Made by a program: the position numbers and the translations under genes
Notes under the pieces: model-generated
Told to the model about the DNA's origin: nothing
Database searches by the model: none
The model's input: the letters and a program-made list of their open reading frames with translations, nothing else
Part shown: piece by piece, positions 1 to 6,942 of the stretch
Position numbering within the stretch: position 1 is the first letter of the stretch
How the letters are laid out: each line of letters starts with the position of its first letter
From: JBKSMP01 sp964582055
Lineage (GTDB): Bacteria > Verrucomicrobiota > Verrucomicrobiia > Opitutales > UBA9783
Reading direction: 5' to 3'
Assembly: GCA_964582055.1 (NCBI GenBank)
Contig: CAZOPT010000007.1
Coordinates: 1-31,055 of the forward strand
DNA length: 31,055 bases

Positions 1-2
1 TA

Positions 3-320
3 GTTACTGGTCTTTGTTCACAATGTGAAGAACAAAACAGATGCCAAAATTGTGGAATGATTTGTCCAGAAGGTTCAGCTCTTAATCCTAGTGGTCTTTG
101 TCCGAGCTGTGAAAGTAATCATACTTGTCCAAGATGTGGAACATTTCGTGCAACTTGGGATTACAGGTCATCGGCTACTGGTTTTTGTCCGGAATGTGAA
201 GAACAAAACAGATGCCAAAATTGTGGAATGATTTGTTCAGGAGGTTCAGCTCTTAATCCTACTGGTATTTGTCCGAGCTGTGAAAGTAATCAGCAAGATT
301 CATTTGGAGGAATGTATTAG
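3..320 (+). CDS. Tandem double-zinc-ribbon protein, 5' end outside window
   Basis: The frame is already open at the window's left edge, so the N-terminus is missing; the first ATG inside (57) lies in the middle of a repeat and is unlikely to be the start. The visible 106 residues are built from CxxC knuckles in the pattern CPxCExxxxCxxC, repeated with a 57-residue period. Each pair of CxxC motifs could hold one zinc ion, as in double-zinc-ribbon (DZANK-type) proteins. No catalytic domain is visible. Such ribbons usually bind protein or nucleic acid; the role here is unknown. The stop is followed by a good intrinsic terminator, and the next gene (rlmN) converges on it. Confidence 0.6.
   Translation, partial: VTGLCSQCEEQNRCQNCGMICPEGSALNPSGLCPSCESNHTCPRCGTFRATWDYRSSATGFCPECEEQNRCQNCGMICSGGSALNPTGICPSCESNQQDSFGGMY
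5..293 (+). repeat. 171-bp tandem repeat inside the zinc-ribbon gene
   Basis: Bases 5-122 recur at 176-293 with an exact offset of 171 bp (57 codons) and only a few substitutions. The unit encodes the NRCQNCGMIC and GGSALNP segments. The first copy runs to the window edge, so more copies may lie upstream. The near-identity at DNA level points to recent duplication or recombination. Confidence 0.8.
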
Positions 321-332
321 GTTATAGATTAA

Positions 333-365
333 GACCTCCTCTATGAAAGGGGAGGTTTTTATTTT
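333..365 (+). terminator. Rho-independent terminator after the zinc-ribbon gene
   Basis: A hairpin pairs ACCTCC (334-339) with GGAGGT (351-356). It is followed by a T-rich run (356-365). It lies 13 bases after the stop at 318-320. The T-run contains the last codon of the convergent rlmN gene, so the two genes share this junction. Confidence 0.75.
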
Positions 366-1387
366 TGGTATTTTTTATATCCAGCAGCTAATTGTCCACA
401 AGCGCCTTGGATAGATTTCCCGAAAGATTGGCGTATGGTTGCTTCAATGTGGCGTTGCTCTAATTGCTTTTGAAAATGTATAGCGGAAGCGCGGTTTGTT
501 TCCGAAACTTGCAAATTGGGGATTGCGTGAAAAGGAATTAAATTCATATGATAAAGATAACGCAAATCGCCTCGTTTTTGAAAAATAGCTTCGAGGTGTT
601 CCAAATCTTCCTTACGATTATTGATGCCCTCTAACAGAGTATATGCCAAATAAATCTTTCGTTTGGTTTTACGAATACGTTCATCCAAAGCCTCAAAAAT
701 AGCTTCTAAAGGATGTTTCTTAGCCATGGGCATCCATTGTTCGCGCAATTTTTGATCTGCAAAGTGCAAAGAAAATGTAAGTGTAACGTGTGGACAATGC
801 TCATTGAGCCTACGAATGCCATCTACAATTCCAACGGTTGAAACACTAATACGATGAGGGCTTAATCCAAAACCTTTGGGGCTTGATAATACGTTTAATG
901 CCTCCATACTATTTGGATTCAGTAAAGCCTCTCCCATCCCCATAACTGTAATGCGATCCAAACCTTCGTTAGTTTTCGCCACGTAAAGCACTTGACCTAA
1001 AATTTCATCTAAACTTAAATTTCGCTTAAAGCCAATGCCTCCAGTCGCACAAAACTTGCAGGCACAAGGACAACCGACTTGCGTAGAAATACACAAAGAA
1101 CGAACACCTTCTTTAAACCGCATATAAACGCTTTCAATACGTTCGCCGTCTTCCAGTTGAAATAGGTACTTCTTAGCCTGTTCGTCTTCTAAAATTTCAA
1201 TTGGTTCTAAGGGTAATAAACGATTTCCAAATTGTTCCTCTAATTGCTTGCGTAACTCCAAAGGAAATGTCGTTAAGTCTTGAAAATCTAAGTGTTTATC
1301 TTTGAAATAAAACTGTTGCCATTGTTTCTGTCGAAAACTTGGCTGGCCATTTTTTTCTAAAAAATCTGAAATCTCTTTAAACCGCAC
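359..1387 (-). CDS. rlmN: 23S rRNA (adenine2503-C2)-methyltransferase, radical SAM
   Basis: Methylates C2 of A2503 in 23S rRNA, and in the known family also A37 of some tRNAs, by radical SAM chemistry with a protein-methyl intermediate. The 342-residue product has the usual family length. It shows the CxxxCxxC cluster motif (C106, C110, C113), a GMGE motif (150-153) and the second catalytic cysteine in ACGQL (C330). The start is GTG at 1387: an in-frame stop lies four codons upstream and the first internal Met is residue 89. No Shine-Dalgarno is obvious. It lies 41 bases downstream of rnhB on the same strand, so co-transcription is possible. Cfr is related, but the ordinary genomic context favours RlmN. 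Confidence 0.93.
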   Translation of the reverse strand: MRFKEISDFLEKNGQPSFRQKQWQQFYFKDKHLDFQDLTTFPLELRKQLEEQFGNRLLPLEPIEILEDEQAKKYLFQLEDGERIESVYMRFKEGVRSLCISTQVGCPCACKFCATGGIGFKRNLSLDEILGQVLYVAKTNEGLDRITVMGMGEALLNPNSMEALNVLSSPKGFGLSPHRISVSTVGIVDGIRRLNEHCPHVTLTFSLHFADQKLREQWMPMAKKHPLEAIFEALDERIRKTKRKIYLAYTLLEGINNRKEDLEHLEAIFQKRGDLRYLYHMNLIPFHAIPNLQVSETNRASAIHFQKQLEQRHIEATIRQSFGKSIQGACGQLAAGYKKYQK

Positions 1388-1428
1388 ATGTTTAAATTAA
1401 ACAAATTTTTTGAAAAAACAATCGATAA

Positions 1429-2172
1429 TTACAAAAAAGAAAGTTGTGGATTTTCAGCTTGTTCTAGATAAAGTTTTTTTAGAAAAGAAGGGCGATGTAT
1501 AGGACAAGGTCCCCATTTTTGAATAGCTTCTCGATGTTTTTCGGTTCCATAACCTTTGTTTTTATCAAACCCATATTGCGGATAAGCTTGGGCCAATTTA
1601 TGCATATAATGATCACGAGTGACTTTCGCAACAATCGATGCTGCTGCAATGCAAAAACTTGTACGATCGCCTTTTATAAGACCTCTGTGTTCATAAGGTA
1701 ATTGTTTTAATGGAAGTCCGTCTATAAGAACTGGAATATCTTCTTTTGATGTATCAGAAACGAATAAGGAGACTTTCTTTTTTAAGGTTAATGATCGTTC
1801 TTTTTGTAGTTTTTCTAATGCCCGTTGAAAAGCTATTGTCGTTGCTTGTAGAATGTTGTAGGTTTCAATTTCGTCTATGTTTGCTTCACCATAAGCAAAG
1901 GCTATGGTTCCAGTTCGTGTAAGTTCTTGAAGCTGATAAAAAGCTTCTTCACGTTGCTCTTTAGATAGTAGCTTTGAATCTTGAAAAAGCGTTATGAATT
2001 CTGATGTTCGATAGTTTTCAAAGAACTGATGGCTCAACCAAATGCTTCCTGCCATTACAGGTCCTGCAAGAGCTCCACGTCCTGCTTCATCTGCTCCAAT
2101 TATACTTGCAAAACCTTTTTCGAAAAATTGCGCATCGTAAGCCAAAAGGGAACTATTTGTGTTTTTCGACAT
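1429..2172 (-). CDS. rnhB: Ribonuclease HII
   Basis: Cleaves the RNA strand of RNA/DNA hybrids and nicks at single ribonucleotides left in DNA. Family signatures are all present: GADEAGRG (D28, E29), DSKLLS (65-70), IDG (D151), GDRxxxxIAAASIVAKVxRD (D169) and HRPSF near the C-terminus. The four acidic metal-binding residues are intact. At 247 residues it is slightly longer than E. coli RnhB. The ATG is only 16 bases from the 3' end of tRNA-Pro with no separate promoter visible, so the mRNA probably starts at the tRNA promoter and is released by tRNA processing. No strong ribosome-binding site is seen. Confidence 0.95.
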   Translation of the reverse strand: MSKNTNSSLLAYDAQFFEKGFASIIGADEAGRGALAGPVMAGSIWLSHQFFENYRTSEFITLFQDSKLLSKEQREEAFYQLQELTRTGTIAFAYGEANIDEIETYNILQATTIAFQRALEKLQKERSLTLKKKVSLFVSDTSKEDIPVLIDGLPLKQLPYEHRGLIKGDRTSFCIAAASIVAKVTRDHYMHKLAQAYPQYGFDKNKGYGTEKHREAIQKWGPCPIHRPSFLKKLYLEQAENPQLSFL

Positions 2173-2188
2173 TGAGCTATTTTAATAT

Positions 2189-2266
2189 TGGTCGGGTCAG
2201 TGAGATTCGAACTCACGACCCCTTGCACCCCATGCAAGTGCGCTATCCAGGCTGCGCTATGACCCG
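2189..2266 (-). tRNA. tRNA-Pro (anticodon GGG)
   Basis: Read on the minus strand this folds as a full cloverleaf: a 7-bp acceptor (CGGGTCA/TGACCCG), D-stem GCGC/GCGC, anticodon stem CTTGC/GCAAG with loop ATGGGGT, and T-stem GTGAG/CTCAC with loop TTCGAAT. Loop positions 34-36 read GGG, for proline codons CCC/CCU. The discriminator is A, and CCA is encoded (2189-2191). Total 78 nt. rnhB starts 16 bases downstream. Confidence 0.95.
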
Positions 2267-2279
2267 CCACTTCCTTAAT

Positions 2280-2309
2280 TATTAAGGATGAATTAAGAAT
2301 AAAAGTCAA
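2280..2309 (-). promoter_or_regulatory. Predicted sigma70-type promoter of tRNA-Pro/rnhB
   Basis: On the minus strand TTGACT (2304-2309) is followed after 18 bases by TTAATA (2280-2285). The tRNA 5' end is 13 bases further, a normal place for a tRNA transcript to begin. The -35 box is good and the -10 box is mediocre. Confidence 0.5.
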
Positions 2310-2416
2310 GTGGTATTGTCGTCAGAAAGTATGGAGAGATGAAGAGAGTGATAATTTGCGTAAAGTTCACTTTCGAAGTTAAATTTTTTTAAAGTTCCAA
2401 AACGATCTTGCTAAAG

Positions 2417-2444
2417 TTGGACAGATTTATTGAAATGATATAAA
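2417..2444 (+). promoter_or_regulatory. Predicted extended -10 promoter of the pseudouridine synthase
   Basis: TGATATAAAT carries a TGn-extended -10 hexamer, TATAAA, at 2439-2444; a weak -35-like TTGGAC sits at 2417-2422. The -10 box ends only four bases before the ATG at 2449, so a normal start site would fall in or next to the start codon. Confidence 0.4.
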
Positions 2445-2448
2445 TTTT

Positions 2449-3168
2449 ATGAAGGAAGAAATTCCATGGCATATTTCTGTAAAACTTATAAAAGCTTCGA
2501 AGGGTATTCTAGCAATTAATAAGCCGTGTGGATTACTTTCGCATCCTAATACTTCAGACAAGTTTAAGCAAAGTGTAGTGCAAGCTCCTTATGATTTTGA
2601 TAAAGAAGCATATAAACTTGGAAATGAGTGGGTATACTTACTTAATCGATTGGATAGTCCTACATCAGGTGTTTTACTTTTAGCAACAGATTTTTCAGTT
2701 GCTCATGAAGTTCGTGCTTTATTTAAATCTCATGCTGTAAGGAAAATCTATTGTGCGCTTGTAAAAGGGCGATTTCCTATACAGAAAATAGTTTGGAAAG
2801 ATTTTTTATCCACCCGTAAAGAGCAGCAAAAATTGCGCACGCAATGTCATGCTTCAAATGTGGGGATTATGGCGCAAACAAGGGTAAGCTGTTTACATAC
2901 GTTTTCGCAAAAAGGGCGATCGTTAAGTGCACTCGAATTGTATCCTTTGACAGGACGAACGCATCAATTACGTGTTCAATGTGCTTATCATCGTTTTCCT
3001 ATTCTTGGTGACAAAATTTATGGAGATTTTAATCTCAATCGTCAGTTAAAACTGAATCGTTTATACTTGCATGCTAAAACAATACAATTTGAGTTAAAAA
3101 ATCTATCGTTTGAAGCAAGTTGTGAACCCAATTTCGACCTGCTAGATCTGGATGAAATAAACGGATAA
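2449..3168 (+). CDS. RluA-family RNA pseudouridine synthase
   Basis: Isomerises uridine to pseudouridine in rRNA or tRNA. The catalytic Asp motif reads NRLDSPTSG (D69) and the family's second signature PLTGRTHQLR spans 166-175. At 239 residues it consists of the catalytic domain alone, with no S4 RNA-binding domain, like the RluA/TruC/RluE-sized members. The sequence does not tell which uridine is modified, so I give no symbol. It is a lone plus-strand gene between minus-strand operons and ends two bases from the convergent prepilin stop. No Shine-Dalgarno is visible before the ATG. Confidence 0.88.
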   Translation: MKEEIPWHISVKLIKASKGILAINKPCGLLSHPNTSDKFKQSVVQAPYDFDKEAYKLGNEWVYLLNRLDSPTSGVLLLATDFSVAHEVRALFKSHAVRKIYCALVKGRFPIQKIVWKDFLSTRKEQQKLRTQCHASNVGIMAQTRVSCLHTFSQKGRSLSALELYPLTGRTHQLRVQCAYHRFPILGDKIYGDFNLNRQLKLNRLYLHAKTIQFELKNLSFEASCEPNFDLLDLDEING

Positions 3169-3169
3169 G

Positions 3170-3568
3170 TTACAGTTCTTCTTTTACCCAATAAAAACTT
3201 GTTAACGGTCTTGTTGTTGGGTCAAAAAAATTAATTTTGTAAAACGAACCTTCAGTAGATACTTCTATTTTAAAGGAGTAATTAAAATCGGAAAGCGATG
3301 AAGTGATTTGATTTGGTTTTAAAAACGTTCGTTTGCCATTTTCCATTTGATATCCTAACCAAGTACCTTCAATGGTTTTGTCGGAATTGTCGTAGGTGTA
3401 GAAAAAACACTGAAAGGCTTCGATAAAAGGGTAAAGTGATTGATAAATTTGTAAATTGCGTTTTTGCTGTTTTTGTGATTCTAAACAAGAAAAAAATGCC
3501 AAAAAACTAACCGAAAGAACGGAAAGACTCAATAACAGTTCTAATAAAGTAAAACCTTTTACCTTCAT
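3170..3568 (-). CDS. Prepilin / type II pseudopilin-like protein
   Basis: The N-terminus is a textbook type III signal: a short basic leader MKVKG, then FTLLELLLSLSVLS. The prepilin peptidase would cut after G5 and N-methylate F6, and the +5 Glu (E10) is present. Residues 6-27 form the hydrophobic assembly helix; the small remainder looks like a globular head. At 132 residues it could be a minor pilin or a pseudopilin of a type II secretion system; the head is too divergent to say which. Its ATG overlaps the ftsZ stop (ATGA), so it is translationally coupled to ftsZ. No other pilus gene is in the window. Confidence 0.75.
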   Translation of the reverse strand: MKVKGFTLLELLLSLSVLSVSFLAFFSCLESQKQQKRNLQIYQSLYPFIEAFQCFFYTYDNSDKTIEGTWLGYQMENGKRTFLKPNQITSSLSDFNYSFKIEVSTEGSFYKINFFDPTTRPLTSFYWVKEEL

Positions 3569-4695
3569 GTATCAAGTTTAAGCCCCATTCGCAAATAGGT
3601 AGGCGTATCCCAATACGATTCATTTGCTTGCTCTTCAAAGTCGAATTGAGTTTGTACATGAGTTGTTGGAGATGCTTGCTGTTTTCCTTTTCGATAACGA
3701 ACTGTTTTGATGTTCTTTTGGGTTGAGGAAACCAGTAAAAATAGTTCGACTTCTTGAGAATCGCTTAAAGAGATGTGACAACTATTGAGGAATTGAATTT
3801 CAGGAACCCCTAAAAAGCTTTGTATTTCATAATTTAAGTTTTTTAAATCGCTCAAAGGAATTTCATTGCTAGAATGTAACGCAATAAAAACGCGTTGTGC
3901 AGGAGCTTCTGAACTATGTGTTTTTAAAGGTGTACATTTAAAAACTTTTTTCAGAGCTTGATTTAAAGCGTTTTTTCCACTTGCCTTACCAAGACCCCAA
4001 AAGACGGTATCTGGTTTTTCAGAAAAGTGACGTGCAAATTCATTTAAGTTTGTTGCAAAGGCGCCTGATTCAATCCGATTTAAGCTATTCGCAAACGCAC
4101 ACATCATTTGAGTGATTAGCTTATCACCTTCTTGAAAAGCTTCTTTTATAGTGGCTGATTCTGGTAAGGTTTGAAATAAGATATCGTTATAAAACGGTAC
4201 CACCAAATCGGCGAACGATTGCAAGGCATTTATTTGGTTGCGGGCACGAATACTTTTGTTTTTTCCCTCAAAGGTAAATGGAAGAATGGGAATAATTAAG
4301 ACAAAAGCACCCGCTCTTAATGCCATTTGAACAGTTGACAGTAAAGCTCCGCTACCTGTTCCGCCACTTAAACCTACTAAAACAATAAGAACATCTGTTT
4401 TTTGACAAAATGATTGGATGCAAGCATCTTCTTTACCCAAAACCTCTTTTACGAGTGCTTCATCACCACCCGAACTTAAGCCACGAAAATGCTTCTTTGC
4501 AAAACAGTATTTAGGTAAAGAAGGATGAAGTTGTTCCAAGCAACGCAGATCTGTATCGATTGCCAAACATAAATCTGCTACATAAGTTTGGGTGGTAAAA
4601 AAGTGATTGAGGATGCGACAAGCGGCACTACCGAGCGCTAAGTACTTGAGTCGTGCGCCAACACTTGTCGTTTGCTCCATCCCCAATTCATCCAT
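3565..4695 (-). CDS. ftsZ: Divergent FtsZ cell-division GTPase
   Basis: FtsZ signatures can be followed along the chain: AIDTD (46-50), RGLSSGGDEAL (71-81), the tubulin-type G-box SGGTGSGA (110-117), PFTFEG (139-144) and PFYND (167-171). The last residues, DTPTYLR (363-369), match the conserved C-terminal peptide (D/E-I-P-x-F-L-R) that binds FtsA-type partners, after a short linker (about 330-360). It departs from typical FtsZ in two places: the first glycine loop is degenerate (LGSAACRILN instead of GGGGNAV), and the T7 loop reads NLNEFAR where NxDFAD is usual. It lies five bases after enolase rather than after ftsQ/ftsA. A second possible start is M6. It is probably the organism's division protein, but altered GTP turnover is possible. 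Confidence 0.85.
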   Translation of the reverse strand: MDELGMEQTTSVGARLKYLALGSAACRILNHFFTTQTYVADLCLAIDTDLRCLEQLHPSLPKYCFAKKHFRGLSSGGDEALVKEVLGKEDACIQSFCQKTDVLIVLVGLSGGTGSGALLSTVQMALRAGAFVLIIPILPFTFEGKNKSIRARNQINALQSFADLVVPFYNDILFQTLPESATIKEAFQEGDKLITQMMCAFANSLNRIESGAFATNLNEFARHFSEKPDTVFWGLGKASGKNALNQALKKVFKCTPLKTHSSEAPAQRVFIALHSSNEIPLSDLKNLNYEIQSFLGVPEIQFLNSCHISLSDSQEVELFLLVSSTQKNIKTVRYRKGKQQASPTTHVQTQFDFEEQANESYWDTPTYLRMGLKLDT

Positions 4696-4700
4696 AATTT

Positions 4701-5996
4701 TTACTTTAACCCATAAATCGCTTGTTCATCGAGTTCTTCTTCGATACGCAATAAACGGTTATATTTACAAATACGATCCGTACGACTCAATGATCCGGTT
4801 TTGATTTGACCTGCATTAGTTGCAACGGCCAAGTCTGCTAAGGTTGTATCCTCTGTTTCGCCCGAACGATGCGATACGACGCAATTATAGCCGGAACGTT
4901 TTGCCAATTCGATAACATTTAAAGTTTCCGTTAACGTACCAATTTGATTGAGTTTAATGAGAATAGCATTACCTGCCTTTTCAGCGATACCTTTACGAAG
5001 GAATTTTTCATTGGTTACAAATAAATCATCACCCACGAGCTGAGTATTATGGCCCATAGCTTGTGTCAATTTTTTCCAACCATCCCAATCATTTTCTGCA
5101 CAACCGTCTTCAATAGAAAATAATGAATAAGCAGCTTGCATCTTTTGATAAAACGCAATCATTTCGTCAACAGTCTTCTGTGAACCATCCGACTTTTTGA
5201 AAACATAACGTTGGGATTTTTCATCAAAGAACTCGGAGGAAGCCACATCAAGAGCGATTTTAATGTCGTTGCCTAAGGTATATCCCGCTTTTTCGACTGC
5301 TTTTGCAATCAATTCCAAAGCTTCTTCATTTCCTTTTAATTCGGGAGCAAAACCACCCTCATCTCCAACAGCTGTAGAACGTCCGCTTGCCTTAATAATC
5401 GATTTTAAAGCATGGAAAACTTCTGTTCCCATACGCAATGCTTCATGAAAACAAGGTGCACCAACAGGAGCGATCATGAATTCTTGAATATCAACCGGTG
5501 CATCCGAATGAGCTCCACCATTCATGATATTCATCATAGGAACTGGTAACGTTCTTGCATTAACACCACCAAGATAGCGGTAAAGCGGTATGTCTAAGTA
5601 TTTTGCAGCAGCATTTGCAACGGCTAAGGAAACACCCAAAATAGCGTTTGCACCCAAACGGGACTTATTTTCCGTACCATCCAATTCAATCATGGCGCGA
5701 TCAACAGCTCCCTGATCGAGGGCATCAAAATCTTCCAAAGTAGCAGCAATTTCTGTATTAATATTTTCAACAGCTTGCAAAACACCCTTACCATTATAAC
5801 GACGACGTACACCTTCATCGAGGCTTTCGAGGTTGCCATCACGCAATTCTAAAGCTTCATTAATACCTGTACTGGCCCCTGAAGGAACAGCAGCACGGCC
5901 GATTGTGCCATCTTCAAGTGTAACGTCAACTTCGATGGTTGGATTTCCGCGAGAATCTAAAATTTCTCTCCCAAATATATCTAAAATAAGGCTCAT
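4701..5996 (-). CDS. eno: Enolase (phosphopyruvate hydratase)
   Basis: Interconverts 2-phosphoglycerate and phosphoenolpyruvate in glycolysis and gluconeogenesis. The 431-residue chain has normal length. Expected active-site residues are present: E172 (QEF), E213 (GDEGGFAP), metal ligands D250, E296 (IEDG) and D323 (GDD), K348 (IKLNQIG), the SHRSGE loop (375-380) and K399 (IKTG). It starts 20 bases after the USP stop and ends five bases before ftsZ, so it is the centre of a USP-eno-ftsZ-prepilin transcription unit. No clear Shine-Dalgarno precedes the ATG. Confidence 0.98.
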   Translation of the reverse strand: MSLILDIFGREILDSRGNPTIEVDVTLEDGTIGRAAVPSGASTGINEALELRDGNLESLDEGVRRRYNGKGVLQAVENINTEIAATLEDFDALDQGAVDRAMIELDGTENKSRLGANAILGVSLAVANAAAKYLDIPLYRYLGGVNARTLPVPMMNIMNGGAHSDAPVDIQEFMIAPVGAPCFHEALRMGTEVFHALKSIIKASGRSTAVGDEGGFAPELKGNEEALELIAKAVEKAGYTLGNDIKIALDVASSEFFDEKSQRYVFKKSDGSQKTVDEMIAFYQKMQAAYSLFSIEDGCAENDWDGWKKLTQAMGHNTQLVGDDLFVTNEKFLRKGIAEKAGNAILIKLNQIGTLTETLNVIELAKRSGYNCVVSHRSGETEDTTLADLAVATNAGQIKTGSLSRTDRICKYNRLLRIEEELDEQAIYGLK

Positions 5997-6016
5997 AGTA
6001 CAAAATTTAACAAAGA

Positions 6017-6880
6017 TTAACGAAATAACAAGACAGAAGTTTTACAACGACGAATTAAATCTGTTGTGATGCTTCCAATGAGCAAATGACGAATAACGCT
6101 ATGTCCATAAGCTCCCATGATGAGTAAATCAATGGTATTGTCCGTTATATAACTCGTAACACCATCACTAACTTCGTCTTGAATTACGGCTGTTTTTACT
6201 TGATATCCAGCTTTTTTTAAAGTTTCAGTAGTTGTTTCTAACGACTGCAATACGCTTTCTGGAACACTTTCGTCATCTTCATGAATAGCAATAAGATTCA
6301 ATTCGGTATCTTTAAATAAAGGTGAACGAATTAGAAATTGAACGGCATGATGAACACTTGGACTATCATCGTAAGCAAGTGCAACTTTTTTTATGGGTGC
6401 ATACTGCCTACAAGCAACAAAACACGGTCGCTTAGTACTTCGAATGACACGTTCCAAGTTGGATCCTAAATGCTCCGTCGCTAAATTAGCACTTTCGCCA
6501 CGTTTCCCTAAAATAACTAAATCTAAACCACGCGTACTATTTTCATACTTTTGATAAGTATCCACTAAAGATCCAGTTTCATGATGAAAGTAAACCTTGT
6601 CTATTAAGCCCGCCTTTTCAAAAAACTGACAAGTCATTTCTCGTACAACTTTGGCTTTTTCTTGCTCTACTTCTTTGAGTTGGGCGTACAAATTTTGGTA
6701 CGGTTGGGCCCCTAGACTTCCTGAAAAATCCGCCATCATTGAGAAATCAAATGCGTGCGAATCGGACACATATAAAACGTCTAAACTCGCTCCCATCTTT
6801 TTTGCAATCCATTCTGCGTATTTAAAGCAACTCTCCGTATAAGGAAAGGCCCCGTCCGTGCAAACTAGCAAATTTTCCAT
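6017..6880 (-). CDS. Tandem universal stress protein (two USP domains)
   Basis: Two USP folds are fused in 287 residues. The first begins LLVCTDGA and ends in GKRGESANLATEHLGS; the second begins KVALAYDDS (about residue 170) and ends in GAYGHSVIRHLLIGS. The second has the exact G-2x-G-9x-GS ATP-binding signature, while the first has one extra residue between the glycines, so ATP binding is more certain for the second. Tandem USPs of this size are common stress and starvation proteins; the exact role is unknown. It heads the eno/ftsZ unit, and its promoter sits so close to the ATG that the message is probably leaderless. Confidence 0.88.
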   Translation of the reverse strand: MENLLVCTDGAFPYTESCFKYAEWIAKKMGASLDVLYVSDSHAFDFSMMADFSGSLGAQPYQNLYAQLKEVEQEKAKVVREMTCQFFEKAGLIDKVYFHHETGSLVDTYQKYENSTRGLDLVILGKRGESANLATEHLGSNLERVIRSTKRPCFVACRQYAPIKKVALAYDDSPSVHHAVQFLIRSPLFKDTELNLIAIHEDDESVPESVLQSLETTTETLKKAGYQVKTAVIQDEVSDGVTSYITDNTIDLLIMGAYGHSVIRHLLIGSITTDLIRRCKTSVLLFR

Positions 6881-6887
6881 GCTTTTA

Positions 6888-6915
6888 ATTATACTTTTTT
6901 GAAAAAACTTTGCAA
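6888..6915 (-). promoter_or_regulatory. Strong predicted promoter of the USP-eno-ftsZ unit
   Basis: On the minus strand TTGCAA (6910-6915) and a perfect TATAAT (6888-6893) are 16 bases apart. The -10 box ends seven bases before the USP start codon, so transcription should begin at or one base before the ATG. Confidence 0.65.
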
Positions 6916-6942
6916 TCGGATTTTTAAATAAAATGCAGAAAA

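Noticed and set aside
1389..1403. Inverted repeat TGTTTAA-A-TTAAACA just upstream of rlmN.
   Set aside because: It is short and pure A/T-rich; such palindromes are expected by chance here and no regulator is suggested by context.
2273..2287. Palindrome CCTTAAT-T-ATTAAGG at the tRNA-Pro promoter.
   Set aside because: It overlaps the -10 region and may be an operator, but a single AT-rich 15-mer without a second copy is too weak.
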